Part shown: one piece after another, positions 1 to 7,108 of the stretch
How the letters are laid out: the number at the start of each line of letters is the position of its first letter
Numbering within the stretch: the first letter of the stretch is position 1
NCBI GenBank assembly: GCA_001399805.1
Contig: LIHJ01000016.1
Span: 28,242 to 45,752 of the forward strand
Reading direction: 5' to 3'
Source of the DNA: Candidatus Bathyarchaeota archaeon BA1
Lineage (GTDB): Archaea; Thermoproteota; Bathyarchaeia; Bathyarchaeales; Bathyarchaeaceae
DNA length: 17,511 bases
Translations under genes and position numbers: made by a program
The notes under the pieces: model-generated
The model's input: only the letters and a program-made list of their open reading frames with translations
Told to the model about the DNA's origin: nothing
The model's database searches: none

Positions 1-25
1 TTGCTGTTGTGTTATAAATTGGGCT

Positions 26-307
26 CTACTCAAAACTTTTCTTTACAGGTTCTCTCGGCCTTCCTGGGTCCCAAACGTGGAAGGGTCTCGGGTGTTTCAA
101 ATATGGTGTGGTATCCACGTCTATTGCAGTATCAGGGACGGAAGGCTTGATTTTAGCACCCCTATCACCAAGATTATGGAGCTTCAACTTTCTTTTCCTT
201 CGTGGGAAGGACACTGGCCTCTTATTGGTTGAAAAAGAGGTCGTCCATCTACCGTTCCATGCTGAAGAGAGAACATAAAGAAGCTTAAGACAATAATATA
301 GTGACAA
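26..307 (-). CDS. Uncertain ORF, 93 residues, possible remnant
   Basis: An open frame of 93 codons opening with TTG. The C-terminal two thirds is rich in Lys, Arg, Asp and Pro (for example RKRKLKLHNLGDRGAKIKPS), which looks less random than a shadow frame, but the first 30 residues do not look protein-like and no ribosome site precedes the TTG. I do not recognise a family. The Lys/Arg cluster followed by KLHNLGD is faintly like the central part of archaeal IS5-type transposases, but no acidic catalytic motif can be placed. It could be a decayed fragment or chance. Nothing else convincing is seen in this stretch on either strand. Confidence 0.2.
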   Translation of the reverse strand: MSLYYCLKLLYVLSSAWNGRWTTSFSTNKRPVSFPRRKRKLKLHNLGDRGAKIKPSVPDTAIDVDTTPYLKHPRPFHVWDPGRPREPVKKSFE

Positions 308-326
308 ACGTGAGCCAAAAGAAAGG

Positions 327-335
327 TTTAAAAAC
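327..335 (+). promoter_or_regulatory. TATA box of the 56-residue ORF
   Basis: TTTAAAAAC, a typical archaeal TATA element. It predicts transcription starting near 355, about 25 bases before the ATG at 381. No clear ribosome site follows, so the short leader is the main support for that start. Confidence 0.45.
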
Positions 336-380
336 TCCTATCATAACCGATCCAGAGGCTCTCATATAAGTGAAAAAATC

Positions 381-551
381 ATGCAATTAGACATACTCAC
401 AGAGATCCATGAAGTACGCAAGAAAATATACAATATGAAGCTCAAGGAACGGGAGCAACTAATGCGCGACGCCGAAGAAATAGCACAGCTTCTCAACCAA
501 GGCAACATCAAACGCGCCACAGAGAAAGTAACACAACTAACAACAGAGTAA
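381..551 (+). CDS. Small coiled-coil protein, 56 residues
   Basis: ATG to TAA, 56 residues. The product is almost entirely helical and charged, with heptad-like spacing (EIHEVRKKIYNMKLKEREQL, then a second helix around EEIAQLLNQGN). No membrane segment, cysteine pattern or known domain. The TATA box at 327-335 fits a short-leader transcript. The gene stands alone, convergent with the regulator pair at 764-1266. I do not recognise the family; it may be a small adaptor or nucleic-acid-associated helical hairpin, but that is only a guess from composition. Confidence 0.5.
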   Translation: MQLDILTEIHEVRKKIYNMKLKEREQLMRDAEEIAQLLNQGNIKRATEKVTQLTTE

Positions 552-763
552 TGCCATTAATGCAACAAGTTTAAGCTATGATCATCCTACAATGCTCTTC
601 TTGTAAAAAGTGAACTACATCAATCATCCTCAAAGTTTAAGGACTATGCTTTAAGAGCATAAGCACAATAGAAAAAGAAGATAACGGTGATATCTCCATG
701 GCCTATGGAAAAATCCTGATCTGCCAGAGTTTTGGACAAATCTAGTAGGAGCCTGAGTGATAA

Positions 764-937
764 TTATTCGATTACTCTCCATTTCTTTGTTATCATGGCC
801 TCAGCTGGAAGCCCATGGAGGACGTATCTTTGGGCTCTATGGGCGCCTTTGTGTATGAGGACTGGACCCTTAATCTTACGGCATTCGCAGAGGATTTGTT
901 CTCCGATGAGTTTGTCTCCGATTCCTTTTCCTATCAA
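764..937 (-). CDS. 57-residue basic protein coupled to the RHH regulator
   Basis: A TTG-started ORF whose start overlaps the stop of the upstream regulator gene (TTGA, TTG at 937-935 and TGA at 936-934). A stop codon lies directly before the TTG, so it cannot begin further upstream. GAGGG sits nine bases before the TTG, inside the regulator gene. The product is rich in Gly, Lys, Arg and His (for example KGPVLIHKGAHRAQRYVLHG), with two cysteines near residues 17 and 19 in CEC. The stop-start overlap suggests translational coupling. It is not a PIN-domain toxin and I recognise no family. It may be real, or a remnant of a once longer partner gene. Confidence 0.4.
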   Translation of the reverse strand: MIGKGIGDKLIGEQILCECRKIKGPVLIHKGAHRAQRYVLHGLPAEAMITKKWRVIE

Positions 938-1266
938 CTAACTTTTCCCTCTTCCCAAAGCTCCTTTAACGCCCTAACGGTTAGGTCTAAATCAAGCCTG
1001 AGGTCGTTGGCGATGTCGAAGGTTTCAGCCTCCTTATGATGTCTCAAGTAAGCAAGAATTTCGGCTTTGGCCTCTTGCAAGCTAACGTTATCGCGGATTT
1101 CAATCACCTTGAGACTTCCAGCCTCTTGAATATATTTCTCTGTAGCCTCTCTGATCAACTCGCTTCTCGACTTCAATCCAAGCCTTTCCACGGTTTTGTC
1201 TATTTTCTCAATTTCACTTCTTGAGAAGCGAACTGGCACCACTAATCTTTCAGCAGTCTTCTGCAC
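934..1266 (-). CDS. Ribbon-helix-helix transcription regulator
   Basis: 110 residues, GTG start. Residues 7-48 form a CopG/MetJ-type ribbon-helix-helix: a short beta strand (RLVVPVRFS), then two helices with the turn GLKSRSELIREA, which matches the family. Such proteins dimerise, and the paired strands read the DNA major groove. Residues 55-110 form a second helical module ending in TVRALKELWEEGKVS, which resembles a small winged-helix or effector domain, so this is longer than a bare antitoxin. A TATA box at 1305-1313 gives a leader of roughly 16 bases. A 57-residue ORF overlaps its stop codon. Autoregulation of this pair is likely for the family but is not shown by the sequence. Confidence 0.85.
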   Translation of the reverse strand: MQKTAERLVVPVRFSRSEIEKIDKTVERLGLKSRSELIREATEKYIQEAGSLKVIEIRDNVSLQEAKAEILAYLRHHKEAETFDIANDLRLDLDLTVRALKELWEEGKVS

Positions 1267-1304
1267 GCCTTATCTACTCTTTATACAAGTAATACATAGA
1301 ATAC

Positions 1305-1313
1305 AAATTTAAA
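1305..1313 (-). promoter_or_regulatory. TATA box of the RHH regulator
   Basis: Read on the minus strand this is TTTAAATTT. The predicted start near 1282 leaves a leader of about 16 bases before the GTG at 1266. Confidence 0.45.
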
Positions 1314-1816
1314 CCTTCCTCTATGCTCCAAAATTATTAAATCAATGTCTAAGAAGACTAGGGTAAAACGAAGCTTCCACAACAGCATTATTAATCATTT
1401 TTCTGAAAAGTGCTAAACAAATAAAAAAGAGGAAATGCAGGGGATATCTCCATTGTGGGTGGGATTCAAATCTCCCTATACCCTGCAAGAAGATTCCATA
1501 ACCGTTATTCGTGTTTCTGCTATCTGCCACGGCAGCAAGGCTGGTCCTTCTGGACTGGTTCTCTCCTGGAGAACACCTCATGTTAAAACCTAGGGGATAT
1601 CCTGTGTGAGCACATCAGAGGAAAAATATAACAAAGCTTAAACTGCTTGATAAGCTGATTCTCATCACTATCGTCTATCCCTTTATATTAAGTTTGTTTA
1701 TGCCCATCAAAGGAAGATTCAAGCTTATAAGGGGCGTATCCTAATTCATCCATCAAGGATGATCGGAAACCGTCTTAATTAGAAATGAGAAGTTTTATCC
1801 ATGGAGGAAGCCGCAA
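1314..1816. other. Intergenic stretch with hairpin and short repeat
   Basis: No convincing gene. A 79-codon minus-strand frame (1342-1581) has shadow-like composition. Two features stand out: GCAGGG at 1437-1443 can pair with CCCTGC at 1481-1486 around a purine-rich interior, and the 10-mer AGGGGATATC occurs at 1439-1448 and again at 1592-1601. The second copy lies in the short palindrome GGATATCC. A TATA-like TTATAAGG at 1724-1731 could serve the aminopeptidase gene that follows. Confidence 0.3.
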
Positions 1817-2821
1817 ATGGAGGCTTGGGAAGCCGCCAAAAATGCGTTGGATTGTGTGCTTGAGGCAGTTACGGGCGAAAGCATTGTGATAGTTTGTGAT
1901 GATGAAAAGATGGAGATCGGGAGGGCCTTCGCCGAGGGGGCTTTGGCCCTGGGCCTTTGGACCCGATTGGTGGCGCTAAAAACAACAGAGGAAACGAGGG
2001 TGGAGATCCCGCCTCAACTTCTGGAGGTCTTAACCCAGCAAAAGCCAGACGTTTACATCAATCTGATGCGTGGAGGCAGGGAGGAGACCCCCTTCCGAAT
2101 AAGAATCATTAGGATACAGACGCGAGACCGTAGATCACGCTTGGGGCACTGCCCAGGTGTGACCATGGACATGCTCACCGGGGGCGCCTTGGCCCTAACA
2201 CCCCAAGAGCATAGAAGCATGCAAGGCTTTGCAGACAAGCTCCTCCAAGCCCTGGATCGAGTGGTCGGAGTTGAAGTAATCAATCCAGCCGGGACTACAC
2301 TTTCCCTCAGCGCAGAGGGTAGAGCATTCTTCACAGACACCAGGATCGACTGGAAAACCATGAAATGGATGAACCTCCCAACAGGGGAGGTCATCCTGGC
2401 TCCTGTGGAGAACTCCTTAGAGGGCAAGCTGGTTTGTGACATGGCGATTGGGGGAATCGGGCCATTAAAAACCTCGGTGGAGGTCGTTGCCAAAAATGGT
2501 AGGGCTGAGGAGGTCACGTCTAAAGACGCGGGTGTTCTTAAAAGGGTGAAGGATACGCTGAACACCGATGATTGGTCGGGTATTGTGGGGGAGTTTGCCT
2601 TTGGGATAAACCCTAAGGCAAGGTTTGTGGAGGAGTTCCTCGAGGCTGAAAAAATTCTGGGAACCATACACATAGCCTTTGGAAACAACTCAGACATGCC
2701 TGGAGGCAAAAACGTCTCCAAAAACCACATGGACCTGCTGGTTTCTAAACCCACCGTGAAAGTGACCAAAGCCGATGGAACCACGGCCGTTATTTTGGAA
2801 AAGGGACACTTCAATCTCTAG
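1817..2821 (+). CDS. M29-family aminopeptidase (leucyl aminopeptidase-like)
   Basis: 334 residues; GGAGG at 1803-1807 sets the ATG. M29 enzymes are cytoplasmic dinuclear metal aminopeptidases that remove N-terminal residues from peptides. The metal ligands can be placed by eye in family order: Glu191 in PTGEV, Glu259 in VGEF, His285 in IHIAFG, and His304 with Asp306 in NHMDLL. The tyrosine that follows the first histidine in classical members is not seen; the segment reads HIAFGNNSDMPGG. The protein is about 70 residues shorter than bacterial AmpS/AmpT, as is usual for the archaeal subgroup, so substrate preference may differ. The next gene starts 48 bases downstream on the same strand and may share the transcript. 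Confidence 0.85.
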   Translation: MEAWEAAKNALDCVLEAVTGESIVIVCDDEKMEIGRAFAEGALALGLWTRLVALKTTEETRVEIPPQLLEVLTQQKPDVYINLMRGGREETPFRIRIIRIQTRDRRSRLGHCPGVTMDMLTGGALALTPQEHRSMQGFADKLLQALDRVVGVEVINPAGTTLSLSAEGRAFFTDTRIDWKTMKWMNLPTGEVILAPVENSLEGKLVCDMAIGGIGPLKTSVEVVAKNGRAEEVTSKDAGVLKRVKDTLNTDDWSGIVGEFAFGINPKARFVEEFLEAEKILGTIHIAFGNNSDMPGGKNVSKNHMDLLVSKPTVKVTKADGTTAVILEKGHFNL

Positions 2822-2869
2822 TCATCATTAAATCGAGACGCCACTCTAACCATGAAGGGGGATGAAAAA

Positions 2870-3130
2870 ATGAGTGAAAAGTTGCCCATTTCTGATTTTT
2901 ACAAGGTGGTGGATCACGTGACCATTTTTAAGAGTGAAAAGTGGTGGGAGGCTGTGGCGGTTGTGGAATCTTTTGGGAGGCGTTCCATAGCCTTGTATAT
3001 GTGGCAGTTTCGGGATGGGAAGTGGAAGAGGAAGCATAAGTTTCAGATAAGAAACCTCGATGAGTGGAGTAAAGTAAAGGATGCCATAGACAAGCTTGCG
3101 CCCAAACTTAGATCATGGGCTCAATTTTAA
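2870..3130 (+). CDS. Conserved-looking small protein, 86 residues
   Basis: The second in-frame ATG is chosen because AGGGGGATG at 2856-2863 lies about seven bases before it; an ATG at 2852 would add six residues (MKGDEK) but has no ribosome site. The product is a soluble alpha/beta protein with a Trp-rich strand region (EKWWEAVAVVES, then IALYMWQFRDGKWKRKHKFQ) and a C-terminal helix. No cysteines, membrane segment or catalytic motif. The strand-turn-strand pattern with GKWKRKHKF suggests a small beta-rich nucleic-acid-binding or protein-binding fold, but the function is unknown. It lies 48 bases after the aminopeptidase gene and may be cotranscribed. Confidence 0.7.
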   Translation: MSEKLPISDFYKVVDHVTIFKSEKWWEAVAVVESFGRRSIALYMWQFRDGKWKRKHKFQIRNLDEWSKVKDAIDKLAPKLRSWAQF

Positions 3131-3170
3131 ACAAAAACCGCTTTTAGGTTGCAAGCATGTCCAGTGGCAT

Positions 3171-3193
3171 TTTCTACGTTTAAGGCTATGTTT
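3171..3193 (+). repeat. Intergenic 23-base repeat, copy 1
   Basis: Matches 6943-6965 on the same strand at 21 of 23 positions, with the shared core TTTAAGGCTAT. It lies 40 bases after the stop of the 86-residue gene. A looser match is at about 634-652. It could be a promoter-like or mobile-element remnant. Confidence 0.4.
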
Positions 3194-3320
3194 TCAAGGT
3201 TTATGGGGAATATCCCGCAACTTCTTTATTTTTATGTGGCATCTTGCGCTGAACGCAGAAGCTTTGCAACTTTGAGGATACGTTAACTTTATTTATTTTT
3301 TAAAAACAAGGTAAAATTGA

Positions 3321-4649
3321 TTAATTATTTTTATACATACAATAGTAAGATCGGACTCTCCTCCAAAGCTTCTTCTCACTATCTTCAACCAACGCGCAAA
3401 GGGCCTTAAATGCGTATTCAGCGGCTTTCTTCCACGTGAAATTTTCCTTTACATGTTCTATCGCCCGTTCTCCCATCTCCTCACAAAGATTCGGGTTAGC
3501 ATATAATAAGTCTATTAGATCCGCAAGCTTCTCCTCTTTAAAGCATGCCCATGTACCACCACTGCTTATGAAAGGTGCAACTTCTTCAAATCCACTGATC
3601 GGTATGAGAAGCCCGGTCTTCCCTTCTAAGATTATCTCTGGGGGCGCCGACCAATCTACGGCTATACATGGCAGACCCATGGCACCAGCTTCAACCAATG
3701 TCATGCCGAACCCTTCACTATGGCTGGGCAGAACATGACACCCACGCCTTCTCCCTAATGCCAATCCGTAAATCTTTGGCATGTGACGATGCGGGACGCT
3801 CCATACCCGCATGCCAATGTCTTCCGTGTAAGTTACATTTCTTATGCCAAGTTTTCTTATTAATTCTAGGTCTTGAGATCGCTTATCTCCATGGATCACC
3901 AACTGCGTGTCCGGCCTCTCTATCATTGCATATGCTCTGATAAGCGCGGGTAGGTTTTTGCGCCCATCAACCCTACCCACATATACAATTACAAACTTAT
4001 TGTCCAGTTTAAGCCTCTTTCTAAGTTTCCCATCGGCATTTTCCGGTTTAAATAAATCAGTCTTAACCCCATGGGGAGCATAGTATATCGGAACCTTAAC
4101 GCCAGATTTCCTGTATACATCGCATGTAAATCGGCTGGTTCCCCATACTTGATCCATAGTATTACAACCATCTACCCAGATTTCATTTATAGAGTCAGAT
4201 TCTGCCACAGAATACCCGATTAACTTTAGGTTCGGATAATGTTGTCTAAAAGCATGTATTACGTGGAAGCTATCTGGATGGCTTAGCCTAATGATTGCTT
4301 TGAGATGAAGGAGCTTGATGTATTGATGTATATCTATTAACTCCAAATCTATGGTGTTTCTGGGTAACACCCTCTTTTTAAAACGGATTTGATTAATCTT
4401 TTCAGATATACTCCAAGGAATTATATATGTGGGGATGCCCAGTTTATCCAGTTCATTCATCAATTCCATTCCTACGAGTGTCCAGCTCGACTCTCCTAAA
4501 AGTGGAGAATAAAACGCGATGCTATATCTTTTTCTTAGTTTCCTTACTGTGGAAAAGATCGTTGAATCAGAGTATGAGTCACTTCTTAACAACTGGGGTC
4601 GAGCTTCTAAGAAGCGAGGAGTATATCGATTTTCAAGATCGTCGGTCAT
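3321..4649 (-). CDS. Family 4 glycosyltransferase (GT-B fold)
   Basis: 442 residues. GT4 enzymes transfer a sugar from a nucleotide donor to a growing glycan at the cytoplasmic face of the membrane. The C-terminal Rossmann half is clear: YVGRVDGRKNLPALIRAY at 223-240 (donor-phosphate-binding GR-K region) and HSEGFGMTLVEAGAMGLP at 310-327, which contains the E-x7-E pair Glu312 and Glu320. The N-terminal half (residues 43-200) is the acceptor domain; residues 1-40 are a polar extension. No membrane helix. The ATG has no clear ribosome site. It lies 47 bases after a polysaccharide pyruvyl transferase gene on the same strand, pointing to a shared role in a surface glycan. Donor and acceptor cannot be told from the sequence. 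Confidence 0.88.
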   Translation of the reverse strand: MTDDLENRYTPRFLEARPQLLRSDSYSDSTIFSTVRKLRKRYSIAFYSPLLGESSWTLVGMELMNELDKLGIPTYIIPWSISEKINQIRFKKRVLPRNTIDLELIDIHQYIKLLHLKAIIRLSHPDSFHVIHAFRQHYPNLKLIGYSVAESDSINEIWVDGCNTMDQVWGTSRFTCDVYRKSGVKVPIYYAPHGVKTDLFKPENADGKLRKRLKLDNKFVIVYVGRVDGRKNLPALIRAYAMIERPDTQLVIHGDKRSQDLELIRKLGIRNVTYTEDIGMRVWSVPHRHMPKIYGLALGRRRGCHVLPSHSEGFGMTLVEAGAMGLPCIAVDWSAPPEIILEGKTGLLIPISGFEEVAPFISSGGTWACFKEEKLADLIDLLYANPNLCEEMGERAIEHVKENFTWKKAAEYAFKALCALVEDSEKKLWRRVRSYYCMYKNN

Positions 4650-4696
4650 CTACATCAACATTATTTCTCATTTAATCTTTACGCTCATATTAGGAT

Positions 4697-5782
4697 TTAT
4701 ATGCTCTGAGTGATAAAAGAGTCTAAAAGCTCCACGTTGCGATAAGCTCTTCTCTGCAGCTCCGGCTTCCATTTTACAAAGTTTGCCTTTATAATTTCAC
4801 GATCGCTCCATACCTCATTCAATTTCTTTAAGAGCCCTTCCGCCGTCATGCTGTCCATTAAGCAAGAGTAGAGCGTATGATTAATTAAGTAAGCCAGCCA
4901 TCGATTTTTACCTCCCAATTCAATGATTGGAAGCGCTGGTGCCTCGGATAAGATGGAGAAAATGAACGCATGGTACCTGGTACATAACATTAAATCGCAT
5001 TGTCTAATAAGAGGTAAAAATTTTTGTGGGGTCCATCCCTCCCTATAGTCATAGATGAAACAGTTAGAGTTTTTAAATTCAGAATGAAGCCTCATATTTA
5101 ATTTATGATCATCCTTGCTGAATATGAAGAAAACAAGTTTAAACTCATCTTTTATTCTCTTAAGCGCTTCACGTATAGAGTTAATGTACCTCTCTCTAGG
5201 CGAGAACTCTGGATGAAAATCTCTAACACAAATTCCTAATATTGGTCTATCTTCCTCACGTCTATAATTGTTTGTTACCAGGGGATTGAGCAAAAATGCT
5301 AAGTCGGCACACACGTGAATGGGAGTAGAAATTCCGACCTGATTTATTAATATGTCCCTTGATTCTTGATCTCTGGTAGATACCAGATCTGTTTTATTCA
5401 AGACTTTTTGATAGTACTCCCTTCCTTTCTCTGTAAAAATGCCTTGCACGCCTACTCCGAGAGCGATATTGGGCTTTTTAAATTCTTGAGCCCATTCTAA
5501 ATAACTCATGTAGTACACGACATTAGCAAAGTCGCTATCGTAAAGAAGTCCACCGCCGCCAACAACAATGAGATCCGCTTCTTCAACAAGCCCCTTTTCG
5601 GGAGGAGGGTGTGTACAAACAATCTTTATGGTGGGATATAGCTGTTCAATTGTGCCTACTAAAGCATCTCTAATGGAATCATCACCCAAGTTGCCATAGC
5701 CAGCCGCGTTAGCAATTAATACGTTCATGATGTGATGCCCCGAAAAGCCTTCGGCGCACGCTAATTTAGGCACTTTTAACAT
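4697..5782 (-). CDS. Polysaccharide pyruvyl transferase family protein
   Basis: Up to 361 residues. CsaB/WcaK-type enzymes add ketal-linked pyruvate from phosphoenolpyruvate to a sugar of a cell-surface polymer. The Rossmann-like start MNVLIANAAGYGNLGDDSIR carries the usual GN-GDD signature, GGGGLLY follows, and the late RYHAFIFSILSEAPALPI matches the RxHA-IFS motif of the family. Two starts are possible: the ATG at 5782 (AGGT six bases upstream), or an ATG at 5728 that begins exactly at the conserved domain and removes 18 atypical residues (CAEGFSGHH). The second fits the family better and the first has the better ribosome site. The glycosyltransferase gene follows after 47 bases; the TRAM-Alba gene precedes it by 46, so the three may share a transcript. 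Confidence 0.85.
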   Translation of the reverse strand: MLKVPKLACAEGFSGHHIMNVLIANAAGYGNLGDDSIRDALVGTIEQLYPTIKIVCTHPPPEKGLVEEADLIVVGGGGLLYDSDFANVVYYMSYLEWAQEFKKPNIALGVGVQGIFTEKGREYYQKVLNKTDLVSTRDQESRDILINQVGISTPIHVCADLAFLLNPLVTNNYRREEDRPILGICVRDFHPEFSPRERYINSIREALKRIKDEFKLVFFIFSKDDHKLNMRLHSEFKNSNCFIYDYREGWTPQKFLPLIRQCDLMLCTRYHAFIFSILSEAPALPIIELGGKNRWLAYLINHTLYSCLMDSMTAEGLLKKLNEVWSDREIIKANFVKWKPELQRRAYRNVELLDSFITQSI

Positions 5783-5828
5783 TTTTTACCTACATCTAAC
5801 CATAGCTTGTCTGTCGCCACTTTTGATT

Positions 5829-6395
5829 TTAGCCTTTTCTCCTCAGGGTTATTTCTATGGTTGAAAGGTTTCTCTTTCCTTCAGGTCTCGTCACCTCTTC
5901 CGTACCAATTTCGATAGTTTTGATTTCTAGATCCTTAATGAAGGCTCGTTTAAGCAATTCTGCAGCATCAATGGCTCTGATGATCGCCCTCCCCCTAGCC
6001 TTCATGGTGATTTCCTTTACGCCCACGTTAAAGAGGGTAACGCAGGCCACTACATAGTTCATCACGGGTTTTGCGCCGATGAAAACTACGTTTTCTATCG
6101 GCTTTTCAATAGGTCTCTCGGGCTTAATTACCTCTTCCCTCTTTACTATCTCTGGCTTTCCTTGCAACTCTTTAAGCTTGTTTTTGGCTTCCTCCAGGCT
6201 TTGGTAGGATCCTACACACTTAGCTGAACCGATTCTTCCCTTGATGGAGGTTATCTCTGCAACCACATACTTCGATTCCTTCGGAGCGTCCTCAATGAAG
6301 ATCCTCTTCCCCTTATAATCTCCAAACAGGTTCCTAAATCGTCCAACGCCCCGTATCTCCAAAAGAATTAGCTTTTTCTCAGATGCAGCATCCAA
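5829..6395 (-). CDS. TRAM-like domain fused to an Alba domain
   Basis: 188 residues, TTG start with GAGGG nine bases upstream; a possible TATA (GTTTATTTTT) lies at 6445-6454 on the minus strand. Residues about 100-188 are a complete Alba domain (VVFIGAKPVMNYVVAC, KARGRAIIRAIDAAE, then STIEITLRRK). Alba dimers coat DNA and also bind RNA; the lysine before PVMNYV is the DNA-contact and acetylation site known in Sulfolobus. Residues about 8-60 are a small beta-rich module that lines up by eye with the TRAM protein at 13176-13397: RIFIEDAPKESKYVVAEITS aligns with VIFVPGAKIGDRVKIRITR, followed by R and A in matching places. A Lys/Glu/Pro linker (residues 75-98) joins them. The Alba part is certain; the TRAM assignment is an inference. 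Confidence 0.85.
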   Translation of the reverse strand: MDAASEKKLILLEIRGVGRFRNLFGDYKGKRIFIEDAPKESKYVVAEITSIKGRIGSAKCVGSYQSLEEAKNKLKELQGKPEIVKREEVIKPERPIEKPIENVVFIGAKPVMNYVVACVTLFNVGVKEITMKARGRAIIRAIDAAELLKRAFIKDLEIKTIEIGTEEVTRPEGKRNLSTIEITLRRKG

Positions 6396-6485
6396 CTATA
6401 CTTTCCCTCTACTCCAAATTTAAGGCCATTACATCTACGCCTGGAAAAATAAACCAGCCTTTTCCGAATTAGGGAGAGTGCAAGT

Positions 6486-6581
6486 TCACTTCTCTTTTGG
6501 CTTTTCTTCTCGTTTCTCAGGCTTAGGCTTCCTCTTAAAAGTTTCTTTTAACCTTTCTAGAAAACCTTTAATCTTTTCCAT
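6486..6581 (-). CDS. 31-residue basic amphipathic peptide
   Basis: ATG to TGA, product MEKIKGFLERLKETFKRKPK followed by a Lys/Glu-rich tail. The first 16 residues would form an amphipathic helix with one hydrophobic face (I, F, L, L, F), and the rest is highly charged. AGGGGT lies just before the ATG, and a good TATA box (GTTTATATTAC on the minus strand, 6613-6624) predicts a leader of about 12-16 bases. The combination of promoter, ribosome site and coherent composition makes it more than a chance frame. It lies 90 bases upstream of the TRAM-Alba gene on the same strand. No family is recognised; it might bind membranes or nucleic acid. Confidence 0.5.
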   Translation of the reverse strand: MEKIKGFLERLKETFKRKPKPEKREEKPKEK

Positions 6582-7108
6582 CAAGACCCCTACACTAGAA
6601 TTTCAATAAGCTGTAATATAAACTATTTTCACAAATACAAATTTCTAAGTAGTTTCAAGTTGTCATGTATCAAATCCTGATAGAAACGGTGAAAGTATAG
6701 CGTGTGCCAATTCCAGCGTTACCGTAATGGCTTTCCTTGGAAAGAGAACCTCCGTTTATACATACTCGCTTTTTACTGGCAGCCCTAGCTTGCACAGGCC
6801 TTATTAAATACTGCGGTTGTCCAAGACTAAAGGAAGAGTGCGAGCTGGTGGAAGCCAGCTCTGAATACGTCACCGATAGAGACGATGCTAAGATATTCCT
6901 CTTTTTAAATGCAAATAAAAAAGTGCACGTTTAAGGGGAAAATTTCTACATTTAAGGCTATATTTATGTCGGTAACCCACATACATTTAAAGGGTAATTT
7001 TGAAGGAAACCGAGATAGGGGGCTAATTTTAAGAGTTTGCGATATATCTACATGTTAACAAAGGTTATTTCGCTCTTTATGTCACCTCATCAAACAAGGT
7101 GTAAGAAT
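6582..7108. other. Intergenic stretch upstream of the CdvA-like gene
   Basis: Contains the promoter of the 31-residue peptide on the minus strand (6613-6624). A plus-strand frame from the TTG at 6737 to 6934 ends in a charged, protein-like segment (CGCPRLKEECELVEASSEYV) but begins implausibly and lacks a ribosome site, so it is at best a remnant. Copy 2 of a 23-base repeat lies at 6943-6965, and a TTTAAAGGG element at about 6987-6995 could promote the downstream gene. Confidence 0.3.
6943..6965 (+). repeat. Intergenic 23-base repeat, copy 2
   Basis: Matches 3171-3193 at 21 of 23 positions (both differences are G to A). It lies in the leader region of the CdvA-like gene. Function unknown. Confidence 0.4.

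Noticed and set aside
1460..1486. GGGATTCAAATCTCCC looked like a tRNA T-arm
   Set aside because: The T stem mispairs, the 7-base acceptor partner is not found upstream, and no anticodon arm fits. No tRNA gene was found in the window.
2053..2814. 253-codon minus-strand frame opposite the aminopeptidase gene
   Set aside because: It is a shadow of the M29 gene; composition is Ser/Pro/Leu-rich without motifs, while the plus strand carries a full set of metal ligands.
6737..6934. 65-codon plus-strand frame upstream of the CdvA-like gene
   Set aside because: The end looks protein-like, but the start region does not and there is no ribosome site; mentioned only within the intergenic entry.
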